A DNA stretch of 64,000 bases from Thermus amyloliquefaciens (GTDB lineage: Bacteria; Deinococcota; Deinococci; Deinococcales; Thermaceae): the NCBI RefSeq assembly GCF_000744885.1, contig NZ_JQMV01000003.1, positions 1,178,001 to 1,242,000 of the forward strand. Reading direction: 5' to 3'. Numbering within the stretch: the stretch's first letter is position 1; every line of letters begins with the position of its first letter. Both the position numbers and the translations under genes were made by a program. Under the pieces are notes generated by a model. It made no database searches and was not told where the DNA came from. It was given only the letters and a program-made list of their open reading frames with translations. Positions 60,697 to 64,000 of this stretch are shown piece by piece.

Positions 60697-63285
60697 ATGG
60701 ACCTACCCAAGGCCTACGACCCCAAGACCGTGGAGCCCAAATGGGCGGAGAAATGGGCGAAGAACCCCTTTGTGGCCAACCCCAAAAGCGGCAAAAAGCC
60801 CTTCGTGATCTTCATGCCGCCCCCCAACGTCACGGGAAGCCTGCACATGGGCCACGCCCTGGACAACTCCCTCCAGGACGCCCTCATCCGCTATAAGCGC
60901 ATGCGCGGCTTTGAAGCCGTCTGGCTTCCCGGCACCGACCACGCGGGCATCGCCACCCAGGTGGTGGTGGAAAGGCTCCTGCTTAAAGAGGGGAAGACCC
61001 GGCACGACTTGGGCCGGGAGGCCTTCCTGAAAAGGGTCTGGGCGTGGAAGGAGGAGTCCGGGGGGACCATCCTGAAGCAGCTCAAGCGCCTGGGGGCCAG
61101 CGCCGACTGGAGCCGGGAGGCCTTCACCATGGACGAGGCCCGCTCCAAGGCGGTGCGCTACGCCTTCAGCCGCTACTACCACGAGGGCCTGGCCTACCGG
61201 GCCCCCCGCCTCGTCAACTGGTGCCCCCGGTGCGAGACCACCCTCTCGGACCTCGAGGTGGAGACCGAGCCCACCCCGGGCAAGCTCTACACCCTGCGCT
61301 ACGAGGTGGAGGGGGGCGGGGAGATCGCCATCGCCACCGTGCGCCCGGAGACGGTCTTCGCCGACCAGGCCATCGCCGTCTACCCCGAGGACGAACGCTA
61401 CCAAGGCCTCATCGGCAAGCGGGCCCGCATCCCCCTCACGGGGGTTTGGATCCCCATCCTGGCCGACCCCGCCGTGGAGCGGGAGTTCGGCACCGGGGCG
61501 CTCAAAGTCACCCCCGCCCACGACCCCCTGGACTACGAGATCGGGGAGCGGCATGGGCTGGAGGCGGTCTCCGTCATCAACCTAAAGGGGCGCATGGAGG
61601 GGGAAAGGGTGCCGGAACCCTTGCGGGGCCTGGACCGGTTTGAGGCCCGCAAGAAGGCGGTGGAGCTCTTCCGGGAGGCGGGCCACCTCCTGAAGGAGGA
61701 GGACTACACCATCCAGATGGCCACCTGCTCCCGCTGCGGCACCCCCTTGGAGTACGCCATCTTCCCCCAGTGGTGGCTTGCCATGAAGCCCCTGGCGGAG
61801 GAGGTGCTAAGGGGCCTGGAGAGGGACGAGATCGCCTTCGTGCCCGAGCGCTGGAAGAAGGTGAACCTTGACTGGCTGAGAAACGTCAAGGACTGGAACA
61901 TCTCCCGCCAGCTCTGGTGGGGGCACCAGATCCCCGCCTGGTACTGCGGGGACTGCGGGGCGGTGAACGTGCCCCCTCCTGAGCGCTACCTGGAAGACCC
62001 TAAGGCCTGCGAGGCTTGCGGAAGCCAAAGCCTCAAGCGGGACGAGGACGTCTTTGACACCTGGTTCTCCTCGGCCCTTTGGCCCCTTTCCACCCTGGGC
62101 TGGCCCGAGGAGACGGAGGACCTCAAGGCCTTCTACCCCGGGGACGTCCTGGTCACGGGCTACGACATCCTCTTCCTGTGGGTGAGCCGGATGGAGGTCT
62201 CCGGCTACCACTTCCGGGGGAAGAGGCCCTTCAAGACCGTGCTCCTCCACGGCCTGGTCCTGGACGAAAAGGGGCAGAAGATGTCCAAGTCCAAGGGGAA
62301 CGTCATCGACCCCTTGGAGATGGTGGAGCGCTACGGGGCCGACGCCCTGCGCTTCGCCCTCACCTACCTGGCCACCGGGGGGCAGGACATCAGGCTGGAC
62401 CTCCGCTGGCTGGAGATGGCCCGGAACTTCGCCAACAAGCTCTACAACGCCGCCCGCTTCGTCCTCCTTTCCCGGGAGGGCTTCCAGGCGAGGACCGAGG
62501 CCCCCACCCTGGCGGACCGCTTTATGCAAAGCCGCCTGGCCCGGGGGGTGCGGGAGATCACCGCCCTCTACGAGGCCTTGGACCTGGCCCAGGCGGCGAG
62601 GGAGGTGTACGAGCTGGTCTGGAGCGAGTTCTGCGACTGGTACCTGGAGGCCAGCAAGCCCGCCCTCAAGGCAGGGAACGCCTTTACCTTGCGCACCCTC
62701 GAGGAAACCCTGGGCACCCTCCTAAAGCTCCTCCACCCCCTCATGCCCTTCCTCACCAGCGAGCTCTACGGGGCCCTCACCGGCAAGGAGGAGCTGGCCC
62801 TGGAGCCTTGGCCGGAAGGAGGGCCGGAGGACCCGGAGGCCGAGGCCCGGTTTGAGGCCCTGAAGCAGGCGGTGGCGGCGGTGCGGGCCCTGAAGGCGGA
62901 GGCCGGGCTTCCCCTCCACCAGGAGGTGCGCGTCCACCTGGAGGGAGAGGCGGACCCGGCCTGGGAGAACCTCGAGGTCTTCCGCTTCCTGGCCCGGGCC
63001 GAGCTGCTAGCTGAACGGCCAGGCAAGGCCCTGGTGAAGGCCATGCCCAAGGTGACGGTGCGCATGCCCTTGGAGGGCCTTCTGGACGTGGAGGAGTGGC
63101 GGCGCCGGCAGGAGAAGCGCCTGCAAGAACTCCTGGCCCTGGCGGAAAGGAGCCAGAAAAAGCTGGCCGCCCCCGGGTTCCGGGAAAAAGCCCCAAAGGA
63201 GGTGGTGGAGGCCGAGGAGGAAAGGCTTCGGGAAAACCTGGCCCAGATTGAGCGGATCCGGGAAGCCCTCAGCCAAATAGGGTGA
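60697..63285 (+). CDS. valS: Valyl-tRNA synthetase
   Basis: This class I synthetase of 862 residues has the same length as the T. thermophilus enzyme. The HIGH motif is in PNVTGSLHMGHALDN, and KMSKSKGN begins at residue 528. The CP1 editing domain has TVRPETVFADQAIAVYP. Zinc-binding pairs CPRC, CSRC, CGDC and CEAC are present. The C-terminal coiled-coil arm (about residues 795-862, rich in Glu/Arg/Leu) clamps the tRNA. The 3' end is overlapped in antisense by a small gene over 17 bases. Confidence 0.97.
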   Translation: MDLPKAYDPKTVEPKWAEKWAKNPFVANPKSGKKPFVIFMPPPNVTGSLHMGHALDNSLQDALIRYKRMRGFEAVWLPGTDHAGIATQVVVERLLLKEGKTRHDLGREAFLKRVWAWKEESGGTILKQLKRLGASADWSREAFTMDEARSKAVRYAFSRYYHEGLAYRAPRLVNWCPRCETTLSDLEVETEPTPGKLYTLRYEVEGGGEIAIATVRPETVFADQAIAVYPEDERYQGLIGKRARIPLTGVWIPILADPAVEREFGTGALKVTPAHDPLDYEIGERHGLEAVSVINLKGRMEGERVPEPLRGLDRFEARKKAVELFREAGHLLKEEDYTIQMATCSRCGTPLEYAIFPQWWLAMKPLAEEVLRGLERDEIAFVPERWKKVNLDWLRNVKDWNISRQLWWGHQIPAWYCGDCGAVNVPPPERYLEDPKACEACGSQSLKRDEDVFDTWFSSALWPLSTLGWPEETEDLKAFYPGDVLVTGYDILFLWVSRMEVSGYHFRGKRPFKTVLLHGLVLDEKGQKMSKSKGNVIDPLEMVERYGADALRFALTYLATGGQDIRLDLRWLEMARNFANKLYNAARFVLLSREGFQARTEAPTLADRFMQSRLARGVREITALYEALDLAQAAREVYELVWSEFCDWYLEASKPALKAGNAFTLRTLEETLGTLLKLLHPLMPFLTSELYGALTGKEELALEPWPEGGPEDPEAEARFEALKQAVAAVRALKAEAGLPLHQEVRVHLEGEADPAWENLEVFRFLARAELLAERPGKALVKAMPKVTVRMPLEGLLDVEEWRRRQEKRLQELLALAERSQKKLAAPGFREKAPKEVVEAEEERLRENLAQIERIREALSQIG

Positions 63286-63448
63286 GCCGGGGGGTGTAAA
63301 GCAGGGCGCCGGTAACCGGGAGATAGGGCTTCTCCTGGTTTAAAAGGTCGGCGGTACCCGCCCCGGGCACCAGGTAGATGAGCCCGTAGACCCGGTAGGC
63401 CTGGGTGTAGATCCTGGCCTCATGAACCTCCCGGGGTTGTTTGTACAC
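63269..63448 (-). CDS. Small DUF6812-like protein, 59 residues
   Basis: Starting from GTG 63448 with a strong aggaggtgaa Shine-Dalgarno, this frame encodes VYKQPREVHEARIYTQAYRV, then YGLIYLVPGAGTADLLNQ and YLPVTGALLYTPRLTLFG. The pattern G-x-I-x-L-x-P-G-x-x-x-x-D-x-L-N with a following P-V-T resembles DUF6812 as I recall it. The start overlaps the end of the upstream minus-strand gene by 29 bases, and the stop lies inside valS in antisense. It is too short for most gene finders at a 60-residue cut-off. Confidence 0.6.
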   Translation of the reverse strand: MYKQPREVHEARIYTQAYRVYGLIYLVPGAGTADLLNQEKPYLPVTGALLYTPRLTLFG

Positions 63449-64000
63449 CCTTCACCTCCTCTTCCGACCAAAGCCTTGGGCCTGCCTCCCAGTAGGCCAA
63501 AAGGGCCTCGCTGAAAAGAGGGGCATGCCTCCTCTGGTAGGCGAAGAGAAGCCGCTGCGCCACCAGGGCCCGAAGTTGCCCCTCGCGGGTGGAAGGGTCC
63601 ACCGGGGCGGCCAGCCGCCTTTGGGCGGCCGTTCCCAGGGCCACGTACACCGGCCCTCGAGGCGCCTCCGGGGGAAAAGGCGGCAGGCCCAGCCAGAGGG
63701 AGGCCTCCTCAGGGGGCAAGAGGCGGAACCCCGCCTTCTTGGCATACTCCAGCCCCTCGGGGTTATCCTCGGGCACATAAACCCCCTCCCCCGCCTTGGC
63801 CCTGGCCAAGGCCTCCGGCAAGAGGATGGGGTAGGCAAAGGGGGAGATCCCCCCTTCCAGATCCCCCGGCTCCCGGAAGTCCAAGGCCTGGGCTTCATAG
63901 GAGAGGGTACCGTTCCAACGGTTTTCCGTAAGCAAGACCGCCGCCTCCAGCTCGGAGGGCAAGGCCGCCCACCGCTCCCCCATGCGCCAGGCCACCACCC
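63420..64000 (-). CDS. Unknown protein, partial (5' end beyond the window)
   Basis: About 190 residues of a protein are visible, ending VKGVQTTPGGS. Blocks include AVLLTENRWNGTLSYEAQALDFREPG, PILLPEALARAKAGEGVYVPED and VYVALGTAAQRRLAAPVDPSTREGQLRALVAQRLLFAYQRRHA. The frame is still open at the window edge, so the start is unknown. There is no motif I recognise; the phrase after VYVALGTAA is not a known P-loop. It overlaps the small DUF6812-like gene by 29 bases and is probably in one operon with it. Confidence 0.7.
   Translation of the reverse strand, partial: VVAWRMGERWAALPSELEAAVLLTENRWNGTLSYEAQALDFREPGDLEGGISPFAYPILLPEALARAKAGEGVYVPEDNPEGLEYAKKAGFRLLPPEEASLWLGLPPFPPEAPRGPVYVALGTAAQRRLAAPVDPSTREGQLRALVAQRLLFAYQRRHAPLFSEALLAYWEAGPRLWSEEEVKGVQTTPGGS

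Overview
The window is a 64 kb piece of a Thermus chromosome (Deinococcota). The evidence is very high GC, gene overlaps of the ATGA/GTGA type, and many close matches to known Thermus thermophilus proteins: the LitR/CarH and CYP175A1 carotenoid cluster, the glucose-binding ABC protein, PrmA, ValRS and UvsE. Many genes have a TANNNT -10 hexamer 6-8 nt before the start codon, which is the leaderless promoter style of this genus. I see no rRNA, tRNA, IS element or CRISPR array.

Layout. (1) 0-14.0 kb: division and cell-wall (dcw) operon on the + strand: rsmH, ftsL-like, ftsI, murF, a lipoprotein gene, mraY, murD, ftsW, murG, murC, murB, ftsQ, ftsA, ftsZ, then ruvC. murE is not between ftsI and murF. 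(2) 14.0-22.1 kb: a zone of gene decay. It holds a frameshifted membrane-protein gene, an R2lox-type oxidase gene with its middle deleted, an MFS efflux gene and a FAD oxidoreductase gene each broken in a homopolymer, and the last helix of a microbial rhodopsin lying back to back with the tail of a possible Brp/Blh retinal-forming enzyme. Intact genes here are a DUF4397 protein, a methyltransferase, an alpha/beta hydrolase, and a TetR regulator with its operator. (3) 22.1-25.9 kb: SDR, flavin reductase-like protein, YceI-like protein, UV endonuclease UvsE and a YeeE/YedE sulfur transporter. (4) 25.9-37.8 kb: light- and B12-controlled carotenoid island. ldrP and litR diverge from crtB, phr, a small membrane protein, CYP175A1, lycopene cyclase, acyltransferase, glycosyltransferase, crtI and fni. 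These are enough to build and hydroxylate beta-carotene and probably to glycosylate and acylate it (thermozeaxanthin type). (5) 37.8-42.4 kb: an envelope operon of two paralogous secreted beta-rich subunits, a PapD/DUF916-like Ig protein and an 810-residue outer-membrane-barrel-like protein. This is the best candidate for an undescribed system. (6) 42.4-46.0 kb: DUF72 protein, DtxR-family regulator, beta-lactamase-fold hydrolase, and an SDR gene behind a near-perfect PfmR-type operator. (7) 46.0-49.3 kb: btuFCD cobalamin importer behind a cobalamin riboswitch. (8) 49.3-53.7 kb: ROK regulator and glucose ABC transporter. (9) 53.7-64 kb: quinone reductase, ornithine-cyclodeaminase-like protein, AEC transporter, an mrp / SufR-like / prmA / rsmE / lipoprotein operon, an unknown protein, valS, and two small or partial unknown genes.

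How it fits together: B12 links two regions. The riboswitch-controlled importer brings in the cofactor that LitR uses as its light sensor, and LitR faces crtB and phr. Photolyase and UvsE both repair UV damage. The rhodopsin scar suggests the lineage once also used light through retinal. All functions are read from sequence and remembered family knowledge; no database search was run.
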